The notes beneath the pieces are model-generated. The model did no database searches. It had not been told where the DNA came from and saw only the letters and a list, made by a program, of their open reading frames with translations. A program made the position numbers and the translations under genes. Of a stretch of 64,000 bases of DNA, positions 54,114 through 63,051 are shown one piece after another. The stretch's first letter is position 1. Each line of letters starts with the position of its first letter. Source of the stretch: Actinomyces israelii DSM 43320. GTDB lineage: Bacteria > Actinomycetota > Actinomycetes > Actinomycetales > Actinomycetaceae. The DNA lies in NCBI RefSeq assembly GCF_000711965.1, contig NZ_JONS01000015.1, forward strand, positions 34,101-98,100, given 5' to 3'.

Positions 54114-55537
54114 TGACCACTCTGAGACAACGCCTCGTCGCACTTCTCACCGCCGCGACAACCGCCCTCGCCCTGGCCGCCTGCTCGCCGCACCACTCGG
54201 CGAGCGGGTCCATCGACGTCCTGTCGTGGTGGACATCCGCCTCCGAGTCCTCCGCACTCGACACCCTCATCGCCCAGCACAAGGAGCGCAACCCCGGAGC
54301 CTCCGTTGACGAGATCGCGGTCGTCGGCGGCGGGGGCTCCCAGGCCCACGTCACCCTGGCGACGCGCATCGCGCACGGGGACGCGCCCGACGTCTGGCAG
54401 AGCCTCGTGGGCGGGAACATTACCGCCTGGCACAACGCCAACGCCGTCGGCGACGTCTCCTCCCTGTTCACCGACAACGTCAAGGCCCAGCTCCCCGAGG
54501 ACATCCTCTCCTCGGTCACGGCCGACGGGAAGCAGTACGCGGCCCCCCTGTCGGTGCACCGCGCGAACGTCCTCATGTACAACCGCGACGTCCTCCAGAA
54601 GGCCGGGGTCGCCGAGCCGGGCGAGGGCTACACCCTCACCCAGTTCCTCGCCGACCTGGACGCCCTGAAGGCCAAGGGGACGACGCCGATGTGCATCGGC
54701 GCGGCCGACTCCATCACCACGGCGGGGCTCTTCGAGTCCGTCCTGCTGGCCACCGTCGGCCAGGACGGCTGGGAGAAGATCGAGGCCGACCGCTTCGACT
54801 GGAACGGCCAGGAGGTCAAGACCGCCCTCGGCACATTCGGCCAGCTCATTGACCACAGCGACTACGCCGACCAGACCGACAAGCCCCGCACCTGGGACGA
54901 GGCCTCCGGCCGCCTGGCGGCTGGCGACTGCGGCTTCTACCAGATGAACGACAGCGCCCTCGGCGAGTCCCTCACCGTCGGCGACTCGATGGCCGGCTCC
55001 GCGACCAGCACGGCGGCCAGTACGGCAACCGGCACGGCCGGCGCAACCGGCGGCTCCACCGCCGGGGCGACGGCGGCCTCGGCCGACGGGACGACGGCGG
55101 CCTCCACCGGTGAGGCCGCTGACGCCTCGCCGGTGTCCTCGACCGTCTTCCCGGGGACCGAGGGGAGCTTCCTCATGGTCGTCGACGCATTCGTCACCTC
55201 CTCCTCGACGGACAACCGCGAGGGCGCGGACGCCTTCCTGACCTCGGCCCTGGACCCGGGGGTGCAGACCGCCTTCTGCAAGGTCAAGGGGTGCGTCCCG
55301 ACGCGCAACGACGCCGATGTCTCCTCCTTGTCCTCCTACCAGCAGCAGGCTGCGGGGGACCTGCGCAGCCAGAAGGTCCTCAGCTCGATCTCCTACGGGG
55401 AGGTGATCTCCCCAGCGATGCAGGACGGCTTCTTCCAGGCCGTCAAGAGCTACATCTCCACCCGGGACGCCTCGTCCTTCGGACGGGTTCTCACCGAACG
55501 CGTCAATGAGGGGGCGGGCGGGCCCGCCGACCGCTGA
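54113..55537 (+). CDS. Sugar ABC-type substrate-binding lipoprotein, without partner transporter
   Basis: A 474-residue exported lipoprotein of the extracellular solute-binding family 1. The signal peptide ends at lipobox LAAC with Cys24. IDVLSWWTSASESSAL, GDAPDVWQSLVGGNI and FYQMNDSA are typical of sugar-binding proteins. A Ser/Thr/Ala/Gly-rich stretch without structure interrupts the fold at about residues 293-343 (MAGSATSTAASTATGTAGAT and more). No ABC permease or ATPase is near; the gene is translationally coupled to the FucP-like symporter (TGATG). It may serve a distant permease or work with the symporter. Confidence 0.85.
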   Translation: MTTLRQRLVALLTAATTALALAACSPHHSASGSIDVLSWWTSASESSALDTLIAQHKERNPGASVDEIAVVGGGGSQAHVTLATRIAHGDAPDVWQSLVGGNITAWHNANAVGDVSSLFTDNVKAQLPEDILSSVTADGKQYAAPLSVHRANVLMYNRDVLQKAGVAEPGEGYTLTQFLADLDALKAKGTTPMCIGAADSITTAGLFESVLLATVGQDGWEKIEADRFDWNGQEVKTALGTFGQLIDHSDYADQTDKPRTWDEASGRLAAGDCGFYQMNDSALGESLTVGDSMAGSATSTAASTATGTAGATGGSTAGATAASADGTTAASTGEAADASPVSSTVFPGTEGSFLMVVDAFVTSSSTDNREGADAFLTSALDPGVQTAFCKVKGCVPTRNDADVSSLSSYQQQAAGDLRSQKVLSSISYGEVISPAMQDGFFQAVKSYISTRDASSFGRVLTERVNEGAGGPADR

Positions 55538-55588
55538 CCGGGCCGGCCGCTGACCGGGCCGACGACGGCGCGGCAGCGGGCACGGTCA

Positions 55589-55635
55589 GGGGCGGGGCCC
55601 GCCGACATGGTGACATGATCGGCGGGCCCCGCCCC
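55589..55635. terminator. Strong hairpin between convergent genes
   Basis: Perfect 17-bp stem (55589-55605 with 55619-55635) around a 13-base loop, between the binding-protein gene and the ABM gene. It has no T-run, and it probably terminates both. Confidence 0.75.
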
Positions 55636-55667
55636 TGCGCTCGATCAGGCGCCTGCGGCGGATGCCG

Positions 55668-55958
55668 TCAGGCGATCTGGTCGAGGAAGGTGAGGATCGA
55701 GTGGGGCTCCTCGATGATCTCCTCCAGGCGCGCGTTGAAGGGCCCGCCGTAGGGCATGCCCAGGTGGGTCTGGAAGGCGTCCTCGTCGACGTAGGCCTCC
55801 ATGACGAAGAACTTCGCGGGGTTGTCGCTGTGGCGGTAGACGTCGAAGACGCGGTTGCCCGGCTCGGCGCGGACCTTGTCGGCAAAGCCGCAGATCATCT
55901 TGGCGACCTCGTCCTCGAAGCCGGGCTTGGCGGTGAACTGCGAGTGCAGGATCTTCAT
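55668..55958 (-). CDS. Antibiotic biosynthesis monooxygenase (ABM)-family protein
   Basis: A 96-residue dimeric alpha+beta-barrel protein of the YgiN/LsrG type. HSQFTAKPGFEDEVAKMICG, VFDVYRHSDNPAKFFVMEAYVDEDAFQTHL is the usual order of strands and helices, with the conserved His and Tyr near HLGMPYGGPF. The ATG at 55958 follows a near-ideal GAGGAGGAACC. Such proteins act on quinols, small autoinducers or haem, or are only structural. The substrate is not shown here. It is a single-gene unit. Confidence 0.85.
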   Translation of the reverse strand: MKILHSQFTAKPGFEDEVAKMICGFADKVRAEPGNRVFDVYRHSDNPAKFFVMEAYVDEDAFQTHLGMPYGGPFNARLEEIIEEPHSILTFLDQIA

Positions 55959-56212
55959 GGTTCCTCCTCCTGGCGTCACGTGCGACGCCGCCCCCATCTT
56001 ATGGCGCGCATCACTGGCAGGTGCGGAGAACGGCGGCTGTTTACGGGGCCGCCGGGCGGGCCGGGGAGCGGCCCCCCGTCCCGGGGCCGACGCCGGTGGA
56101 ACGGCATGGGCCGGACGGCTGGTTCCGGACTGGTACCGGCGGGAGGCGCGGGCCGCACCCCGGCCGTCAACATGGGTTGACGGCAGTCGGCAACGTCAAC
56201 GGAGGTTCGTTG

Positions 56213-56770
56213 ATGCGGGAAAGGTACGTTCACGATTCAGTCGAGACCGTCGACGAGGTCGGTCAGTTCCTCCCCTTCGCCGAGATCAGTCCAGGCCGTA
56301 TGAGAGCAGGGTCCGATGGCTTGCGGGCCGGGGTGAGGCGGGGCCGCACTCCTTCAGCCGGCAGATGCCCGAGGAGATCAACCGGGTCCCGACCGACCAC
56401 GCCGCCGACCTGCTGCTCGCCCCTGCGCAGGTGGCCGCCGGGCAGCACCGGCCCCTCGAGCTCACCGCCCATGCTCGCCCCCGCGCAGGTGGCCGCCGGG
56501 CTAGGCCTGGAAGCGGGCTCTACTCGCCGGCCATGATCCACCGGGCGGAGAACACCGACGACGTCGACCGCCTGCGCCTGGTCCGGGACTCCCCGGCCGG
56601 GGTCAACCACCCGGTGGCGCTGCTGGCGCACCCGCGGCTGGTGGCCAGGTGCGCCGAGCACGAGAGCGAGCCGGCCGACCGCGGGGCGCTGCGCGCCCAC
56701 CCGCTGCCGGCCTACCCGGGGTGGCGTCGTCTCGTGCTCATGCTGGCGGCAGAGCCATTGTGGGCGTAGA
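56213..56770 (+). pseudogene. Decayed UDP-N-acetylglucosamine 2-epimerase (wecB-like)
   Basis: Scattered pieces in different frames resemble a WecB-type epimerase: MPEEINRVPTDHAADLLLAP, APAQVAAG (twice), MIHRAENTDDVDRLRLVR, PVALLAHPRLVARCAEH and GALRAHPLPAYPG. In intact enzymes these correspond to PEEINR..TD..AD, the HRAEN motif, the L.HPR region and the G.R..PPL.Y segment. A 30-base stretch is duplicated (56414-56443 and 56472-56501, one mismatch). An apparent start (ATG 56213 behind GGAGG) leads only into a broken frame. UDP-ManNAc made by such an enzyme is the substrate of WecC-type dehydrogenases like that at 9902-11224. Confidence 0.5.
56414..56501. repeat. 30-bp direct duplication inside the wecB-like relic
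   Basis: TGCTCGCCC(C/T) followed by the shared GCGCAGGTGGCCGCCGGGC occurs at 56414-56443 and 56472-56501, a 58-base period with one mismatch. It fits an internal duplication after the gene lost function. Confidence 0.6.
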
Positions 56771-56840
56771 GTGTGGCAGGTCACCCCGCTGTGGTGCGGG
56801 TGGCTCTCGTCCTGTCCTGGTCTGGTCCCTGGGGGTTGTT

Positions 56841-57956
56841 GTGGGTTCGTGCAAGGATGATCTGGGGGCGTATAACGAGCCGGTGGTGTTTGACGACGCG
56901 ACGGCGGATGCTCTGGTTACGGCGGCGTCGGGCTTGTCGTCGACGATCTCGACGATGGGGTCGGATGTGGGAGTGTGGGCGTCGACGGCGTCGGCTGATT
57001 TCGAGGGTCATTACGGGGACGTGTTCGACTCTGGCGCCAAGGCGGGCCAGGAGGACTGTACGAATATCTCGGCCGCTCTGGATGACCTGGTCAGTGAGGT
57101 GCGGGCGCTGAAGAGTGCGGCCGCGACTGAGCGGAGGCGTCGGGCGGTGGCCAAGGAGTGGGCGGACCGTCAGGACGAGGAGAACCTGTTCAAGCAGGGG
57201 TGGGACTGGTTGACCGACGGGGACAAGCCGCCTGCCGGCCCGGCTCCGGTACCGTTGCCCGAGCCTCATGAGCCGGTGGTCTCGACGTGGGCGGAGCCGG
57301 CGCCGGGGGCGGCTGGTGCGGTGTCGTCGGCCAGGCCGTCGGACCTGCGCACGTACGCCTCGAACCTATCGGGGGCCAGCGAGAACGTGTCCACGGGCAA
57401 GGGGAGGCTGGAGTCGGCGCTGGACTCGTTCGCGTCGTTGTGCTCGTGGTGCTCCGTGAACGCCTCGGGGATCACCAGCGCCCTGGCGTCATTCATCTCG
57501 AACAACTCTGGTGAGGTGACGTGGGTGGGGGCGGTCGCCTCCGCCTTCGAGGCCGCTGGTGGCGATGGGATCGTGAGCGTGTCGGACGCCGCGATGGAGG
57601 CCTCCCTGACGGCCCAGGGGGTCGTGGGTGGTCGCAGGCCGCTGGATGTGGCGTCCCCGCGGATCGCGGGGGACCCGCAGACCTCGGGGTACGCCGATGA
57701 CCCGGTGAACACCACGACGGGCAACTTCGTGGAGCGTGAGGTGGACCTGGGCTTCACCGGCGGCCTGGCCTCGCTGGGGTTTGCGCGCACCTACAACTCG
57801 GTGCTGGACAGTGTGGGGGCCCTGGGGCCGGGGTGGGCCTCGTGCGCTGACGAGCGCCTGGTCCTGGACGAGGAGGGGGGCGAGGTGGGTGCGCCCCTCA
57901 GGGCGGCACCTGGTCTTCCCCCGCCTGGGAACAGGCTGGGAGCGGGCCACGGGTGA
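56841..57956 (+). CDS. Rhs/YD-repeat polymorphic toxin, N-terminal part (up to frameshift)
   Basis: Starts at GTG 56841 after GGGGGTTGTT. There is no signal peptide. The first 130 residues are a helical WXG100/LXG-like segment (DDATADALVTAASGLSSTIS, VWASTASADFEGHYGDVF, then ALDDLVSEVRALKSAAATE). This, by analogy with other actinobacterial toxins, suggests type VII (ESX) export. A Pro-rich linker and a second helical segment follow. The Rhs entry motif DPVNTTTGNFVEREVDLGF and the first repeat (GFARTYNS) come next. At the six-G run 57875-57880 the frame departs from the rest of the protein and stops at 57956. With one G less it joins the part from 57880 into one 2069-residue protein. Confidence 0.8.
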   Translation: MGSCKDDLGAYNEPVVFDDATADALVTAASGLSSTISTMGSDVGVWASTASADFEGHYGDVFDSGAKAGQEDCTNISAALDDLVSEVRALKSAAATERRRRAVAKEWADRQDEENLFKQGWDWLTDGDKPPAGPAPVPLPEPHEPVVSTWAEPAPGAAGAVSSARPSDLRTYASNLSGASENVSTGKGRLESALDSFASLCSWCSVNASGITSALASFISNNSGEVTWVGAVASAFEAAGGDGIVSVSDAAMEASLTAQGVVGGRRPLDVASPRIAGDPQTSGYADDPVNTTTGNFVEREVDLGFTGGLASLGFARTYNSVLDSVGALGPGWASCADERLVLDEEGGEVGAPLRAAPGLPPPGNRLGAGHG

Positions 57957-60900
57957 CGCCCTGTGGCTCGAGCACCTGAAGCCGGCCGACGACGGCACCA
58001 GCGACGCCGGTCGCGACGGCACCGGCGACGCTGCCGGCGCCGGCGGTGACGACGGCGGGCCAGGCGACGCCGCTGGGCCGGCCGGTAACGAGTGGCTGGT
58101 GGTGTCGGACAACGCCGGCGGCCGGTGGGTGTTCGACGCCTCGGGGCGCCTGGCATGGACGTGCACAGGGGCCGGGAGCCGGGTGGACTACGTCTGGCAG
58201 GCGGGGCGGCTGGTGGGCCTGGCCCATGAGCGCGGCGGGCGCGTCACCGTGGTGTGGGACCAGGAGGCCGACCGGATCACGGGCCTGGAGGCCTCCGACG
58301 GGCGGCAGGTGTCGTACCGTTATGATGCCTCGGGGCGGCTGGTGGGTGTGGAGCGCGAGGGCGGGCGCCGCAGCTATGAGTGGGACGAGGGCGGGCGGGT
58401 GCGCCGGGTGGTGGACGCCGACGGCGTGGTGGAGGTGGATAACACCTACAACCAGGCCGGCCAGGTCCTCACACAGCGCTCCCCCTTCGGGCGGGTCAGC
58501 CACTACACCTACCTGCCCGGTGGGGTCACGCAGGTCGCCGATGAGGACGGGGGCCGGGCCAACACGTGGATCTACGACCGGTGGGGCCGTCTGGTCGGCA
58601 TGGTCGACGCCGACGGGGCACGCCAGTCGGTCGCCTGGGACCGGTGGGGCAACAAGGTCATGGTCACCGCCCGTGACAAGCAGCGCACCATCAACCAGTA
58701 CGACCAGCGGTCCCGCCTGACCATGCGGGTCGAGCCTACCGGGGCTCGGACCACCTATGACTACGACCAGGCCGACAGGGTCGTGCGAGTGGCCGTAACC
58801 CCCGAGCCGGACGCCGCCCCCAGCGTCACGACATTCACCTACCAGGGGGCTGACCGCAACCCCACAACCATCACGGACCCGTGCGGCGGCCTGACCCACC
58901 TGGAATGGGACCACGGGCTGCTGGTGCGGGTCGTCGACCCGGTGGGCGTGAGCCTGGACCTGACCTACGACCACCACGGCGACCTGATCGCCACCACCAA
59001 CGCCGACGGGGCTACCGCGCGCCTGGAACGCGACGCCCGGGGACGGATCACCGCCGCCACCACCCCCCTGGGACACCGCACGCAGTACCGCTACGACCAG
59101 GCGGGCAACCTCACCCACCGCCGCGACCCCGACGGCGCCCTGTGGCGGTGGGAGTACACGCCCGGTGGGCGCCTGTGCACGCTGGTGGACCCGGCCGGGG
59201 GCCGTACCGAGGTCGCCTATGGAGACCACGGGGCCGAGGAGTCCACGACTGACGCAGTGGGCCGGGTGATCTCAACGGTCTATGACGACCTGGGGCTCAA
59301 GGCCGGTGCGACACTGCCGGACGGGTCGTCCTGGCAGTTCGGGTGGGACGCGCTGTCGCGGTTGCGTTCCGTGACGGACCCGACAGGAGCGCGGGCGGTC
59401 CTGGAGTACACGGCCAATGGGGACCTGGCCCGGACGGTGGACCCCACGGGTGTGGTCCAGGACTTCGAGTCCGGGCCGTTGGGCCTGCCCACGCTGGCGC
59501 GCGACGCCGACTCGCAGGTCGGTACCACCTGGGACGCCCTGGGTCGCATGGTGGGGGCGGTCAACGCGGACGGCACCACCTCGACGCTGGTGCATGACGC
59601 GTGCGGTCGTGTGGTCGAGCGCGTCGATGAGCACGGCGGGTGCACGCGCCTGGAGCGCGACGCCGCGGGTCGCGTGGTGCGCGTGACCCAGCCGTCGGGG
59701 GCGTCGTTCTCCTACGAGTACGACCACCTGGGCCGGTGGGTGGCGACGATCTCCACGGGTGGGCGCCGCTACGAGATGCGTTACGACTCCGACTCCCGCC
59801 TGGTGGGTGAGACCTGGCCCGATGGGCAGGAGGTGTCCACAACCTTCGACGTGTGCGGGCGGATCACCCGCAGGGTGGAACCGGGCCGGGGCACCACCTG
59901 GTTCACCTACGACAAGTGCGGGCGCATCTCCTCGGTGCGCGACGCCTGGTACGGGCTGCGCAGGTTCACCTACGACGACGCCGGACAGCTCGTGTCGGTG
60001 ACCAACGCCCTGGGGGCGGTCACGCGCTTCGAGTACGACCGGATGGGCCACCGGGTGGCGATGGTCGACGCGGCCGGGGGCAGGCGCACCTGCACCTATG
60101 ACTCCATGGGCCGTGTGAGGGCGATGACGGACCAGGTGGGGCGCACCACCCGCTACACGTACGACGCGGCCGGACGCGTGACCAGCCGCGCGGACGCCAC
60201 CGGGATCCTGGGCTGGGCCTACGGGAGCACCGGGCGCCTGGAACGAGTCATCAGCAGACCAGCCGGCGGGCTGGAGGACCAGGGAGGCGACGCCGTCGGG
60301 CAGGACGCTGGGGCGGAGACCATCGCCAGCATCGTGCGGGACATAGCCGGGCGGACCTGGAGCGCCACGGGCCCCGGCGGACGCGCGGATACCCTGACCT
60401 GGGACGCCATGGGACGCCTGGTCTCCCGCAGCCGCGGGGACCAGACCATCAGGTGGACCTATGACGCGGATGGGCTGCGCACGTCCATGACCCACCCGGA
60501 CGGGTCCGTGACCCGCTACGTCTACGACGCCGACGAGATGCTGGCGGCGGTCGAGCACCCGACCCTGGGGCGCCTGGACCTTCAGCGGGACTGGCTGGGG
60601 CGTGTGACGCGGGCGGTCGCGCCCGGGGTGGAGGCCACCTGGACCTGGGGGCCCCACGGCGTGGTCGCTCACAAGGTGGTGCGGGACGGGTTCGTGCGCA
60701 CCACCGCCCTGGAGTACGACGAGCAGGGGCGCGTGACCGCCCAGAGCGTGGACGGGATCCGCACCGCCTTCGCCTACGACGCGGCCGGCCAGTTGACCCG
60801 CGCCGTCACCGACGAGGGCATCACCACCACCTACACCTGGGACGCCCTGGGCCGCCTGGAGGCCGGCGACAGCGACGGGATCGTCACCACCTACACCTAT

Positions 60901-63051
60901 GACGCGGCCGGCCAGCTGCTGACCACCACGACCACCGACACCAAGAACCCCACCACCGACGCTGGGAACGACCCGGCGCACAATGCCGGCGCCACCGGTC
61001 GCGCCGGTGCGGGCGCCGACGGCAATGGGGCGCGTCGACAGGTCCTGACCTACGACGCCGCGGGGCGGCGGGTCAGCCAGGACGACGGGACCAGCAGGCG
61101 AGAGTTCACCTGGGACCCGCGCGGGTTCCTGGCCGCCTACACCGATACGACCGACGGCGGCGGGGCGCCCGGGTCGACCCACACCCTGGACGTCGACACC
61201 CTGGGTGAGCTGGCCGGCGTCGATGGGCAGGGCGTCATGTGGGACACCGCCTGGGGCGGGTTGGCGCAGGTCGGGCACGTGCCCGTCACCGCCGTCGCCG
61301 GGGTCGGCACCGGCACCGGTGGGCCCGGCGGCGGGTGGCTGCTGCCCGAGCGCGCCGGTCACGACGCCGCCGCCTCCCCGTGGGGCACCGGTGCGCCGGG
61401 CCCCGGCCTGGGCGGCCTGGGGGTCACCACTACCGGGACCCTGACCCTGCCCGGGGAGCCGGGCCCCGGCGGAGCTGGCGGCGGCCGGCCCGGTGGCGGG
61501 GCCGGCCTGTCGTGGCTGGGCGCACGCGTCTACGACCCGTCCACACACTCCCTGCTCTCGCCCGACCCGCTCGAGCCGGTCCTGGGAGCCGGCTGGGCGG
61601 GCAACCCGTACTCCTACGCCGGCAACGACCCGGTCAACCTGTCCGACCCCACCGGCCTGAGGCCGCTGAGCGACGCGGACCTGCAGGCGTGGAACGAGGC
61701 GCACACCACCGGCCTGGCCGCAGCCGGCAGCTGGCTGGCCAATAACTGGAAGTACGTCGCCGCCGGCATCGTCATCGGGGGCCTGGCGACTGCGTTCCTG
61801 GGACCGGTCGCGGGCGGGGCCATCACCGGGGCTGTCATCGGCGCCTGGCAGAACTACGACCAGCAGGCCGCCTCCGGCCAGGGCGTCAACCCCTGGCAGG
61901 TCCTGGGAGCCGGGCTGGTGGGAGGCGCCGCAGGCGCCATCGGGGGCGGGGTGGCCTCGTGGCTGGGAGGCGCTAACGGTGCCGGCGCCTACGCGTGGTT
62001 GCAGAACATGCCCGCCATAGGTCGTAACACTCTCATCGGCGGGGCCTCCGGGGCGGCCGGCGGGGCCTTCGGCGGCGGCGCCGGCTACGTGCTGGAACCA
62101 GGCCCCCACACCGTCGGCGGCCTCCTGGGCGCCACCGGCCGGGGAGCCGCCATGGGCGGGACCATGGGAGCCGGCGTCGGAGCCGTCTCCTCAGTGGGCC
62201 GTAACGCCTGCTTCCCCGCCGGCACCCCTGTCCTCATGGCCGACGGCACCACCAGGCCCATCGAGGACGTGGCCGTCGGCGACCACGTCGCCTGCACCGA
62301 CCCCGACACCGGCCAACCCACCACCTCCACGGTCACCAGGACCTTCACCCACGAGCACGCGCCCACTATCCGCCTGGCCACCAGCAACGGCGACCTGGAG
62401 ACCACACCAGCCCACCCCCTGTACGTCCACGGCAAGGGCTTCACTCCCGCCGGACACATCCAACCCGGCGACCACCTGCGCGACAACCACGGGCACCCTG
62501 TCACCGTCAGCACCGTTACCGCCACCGGCCAGGCCCCCACCGTCCACAATATCGAGGTCAACAACACCCACACCTACCACACCACCACAACCACCGGCAC
62601 CCACATCCTGGCCCACAACGGATGTACCACGGACTTCGCTGAACCCGTCCTGGCGGAGCAGTACGTGCCACGCTCGAACTGGAGCCTCATGACCCAGAGG
62701 AATCGCCTTGACATGGCCCGCGACATGCGGGACCAGGTGGCACTGGAGGCCAAGCCCGGACCTTATGCCACGGTGACTGCCGGGTACACCAGCAGAGGAC
62801 ACATTGCCGTCGCCGGGAACCGGAGCAAAGTATGCGCCGAGCGCAACGCCCAGATACAGCTCGACGTCCCCGATTACCAGATGCACTTCACCGAGGCCGT
62901 GAGACCAAGACTCGTCCAAGATGTCGCGAAAGGAAAACCCGTGCCGAATGGCGTCAATGTCGATATATGTCATACGTGCCAGCATGATTTTGGGAGATGG
63001 CAGTTCCCACGGGGGACTGAGCCGAAACCAGGAGGTGAATGGGGTGAGTGA
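57880..63051 (+). CDS. Rhs/YD-repeat polymorphic toxin, main part with HINT and deaminase-like tip
   Basis: Continuation of the previous entry in the next frame (no start of its own needed if the G run is an error). RHLVFPRLGTGWERA follows the junction. Dozens of YD repeats (YRYDASGRLVG, YEWDEGGRVRRV, FTYDDAGQLVSVTNALG) form the shell that encloses toxin tips in this family. The Rhs core end is GARVYDPSTHSLLSPDPLEP with NPYSYAGNDPVNLSDPTGL at about 61520-61662. Gly-rich hydrophobic helices follow, then a HINT domain (62209-62619) and a toxin tip (62620-63048). Known Rhs toxins are cut at both ends of the shell and act on rival cells; here that is inferred. The candidate immunity gene overlaps its end. 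Confidence 0.87.
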   Translation, partial: ARWVRPSGRHLVFPRLGTGWERATGDALWLEHLKPADDGTSDAGRDGTGDAAGAGGDDGGPGDAAGPAGNEWLVVSDNAGGRWVFDASGRLAWTCTGAGSRVDYVWQAGRLVGLAHERGGRVTVVWDQEADRITGLEASDGRQVSYRYDASGRLVGVEREGGRRSYEWDEGGRVRRVVDADGVVEVDNTYNQAGQVLTQRSPFGRVSHYTYLPGGVTQVADEDGGRANTWIYDRWGRLVGMVDADGARQSVAWDRWGNKVMVTARDKQRTINQYDQRSRLTMRVEPTGARTTYDYDQADRVVRVAVTPEPDAAPSVTTFTYQGADRNPTTITDPCGGLTHLEWDHGLLVRVVDPVGVSLDLTYDHHGDLIATTNADGATARLERDARGRITAATTPLGHRTQYRYDQAGNLTHRRDPDGALWRWEYTPGGRLCTLVDPAGGRTEVAYGDHGAEESTTDAVGRVISTVYDDLGLKAGATLPDGSSWQFGWDALSRLRSVTDPTGARAVLEYTANGDLARTVDPTGVVQDFESGPLGLPTLARDADSQVGTTWDALGRMVGAVNADGTTSTLVHDACGRVVERVDEHGGCTRLERDAAGRVVRVTQPSGASFSYEYDHLGRWVATISTGGRRYEMRYDSDSRLVGETWPDGQEVSTTFDVCGRITRRVEPGRGTTWFTYDKCGRISSVRDAWYGLRRFTYDDAGQLVSVTNALGAVTRFEYDRMGHRVAMVDAAGGRRTCTYDSMGRVRAMTDQVGRTTRYTYDAAGRVTSRADATGILGWAYGSTGRLERVISRPAGGLEDQGGDAVGQDAGAETIASIVRDIAGRTWSATGPGGRADTLTWDAMGRLVSRSRGDQTIRWTYDADGLRTSMTHPDGSVTRYVYDADEMLAAVEHPTLGRLDLQRDWLGRVTRAVAPGVEATWTWGPHGVVAHKVVRDGFVRTTALEYDEQGRVTAQSVDGIRTAFAYDAAGQLTRAVTDEGITTTYTWDALGRLEAGDSDGIVTTYTYDAAGQLLTTTTTDTKNPTTDAGNDPAHNAGATGRAGAGADGNGARRQVLTYDAAGRRVSQDDGTSRREFTWDPRGFLAAYTDTTDGGGAPGSTHTLDVDTLGELAGVDGQGVMWDTAWGGLAQVGHVPVTAVAGVGTGTGGPGGGWLLPERAGHDAAASPWGTGAPGPGLGGLGVTTTGTLTLPGEPGPGGAGGGRPGGGAGLSWLGARVYDPSTHSLLSPDPLEPVLGAGWAGNPYSYAGNDPVNLSDPTGLRPLSDADLQAWNEAHTTGLAAAGSWLANNWKYVAAGIVIGGLATAFLGPVAGGAITGAVIGAWQNYDQQAASGQGVNPWQVLGAGLVGGAAGAIGGGVASWLGGANGAGAYAWLQNMPAIGRNTLIGGASGAAGGAFGGGAGYVLEPGPHTVGGLLGATGRGAAMGGTMGAGVGAVSSVGRNACFPAGTPVLMADGTTRPIEDVAVGDHVACTDPDTGQPTTSTVTRTFTHEHAPTIRLATSNGDLETTPAHPLYVHGKGFTPAGHIQPGDHLRDNHGHPVTVSTVTATGQAPTVHNIEVNNTHTYHTTTTTGTHILAHNGCTTDFAEPVLAEQYVPRSNWSLMTQRNRLDMARDMRDQVALEAKPGPYATVTAGYTSRGHIAVAGNRSKVCAERNAQIQLDVPDYQMHFTEAVRPRLVQDVAKGKPVPNGVNVDICHTCQHDFGRWQFPRGTEPKPGGEWGE
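62209..62619 (+). other. HINT (intein-like) autoprotease domain in the Rhs protein
   Basis: Begins with Cys in NACFPAGTPVLMADGTTRPI and has the block B-like LETTPAHPLYVHGKGF. It ends with VHNIEVNNTHTYHT and ILAHN followed by Gly-Cys. The His-Asn end is the expected cut point that would release the following toxin tip. Confidence 0.85.
62620..63048 (+). other. Toxin tip of the Rhs protein, cytidine-deaminase-like fold
   Basis: About 143 residues after the HINT cut site. YATVTAGYTSRGHIAVAGN looks like paired strands. KVCAERNAQIQL gives a Cys-Ala-Glu motif and VDICHTCQHDF a Cys-x-x-Cys motif. A (H/C)xE plus CxxC pair is the zinc site of the deaminase superfamily, whose toxin branches (YwqJ, SCP1.201, MafB19 and others) edit nucleic-acid bases. 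Which branch this belongs to is unclear. The second half of the stretch (about 62840-63000) is visibly AT-richer than the shell, as expected for an exchanged tip. Confidence 0.6.

Noticed and set aside
56213..56536. 107-codon frame with a good ribosome site before the toxin gene
   Set aside because: Its later part is out of frame with the epimerase-like pieces that the same bases encode, so it is treated as part of the decayed epimerase gene and not as a live gene.
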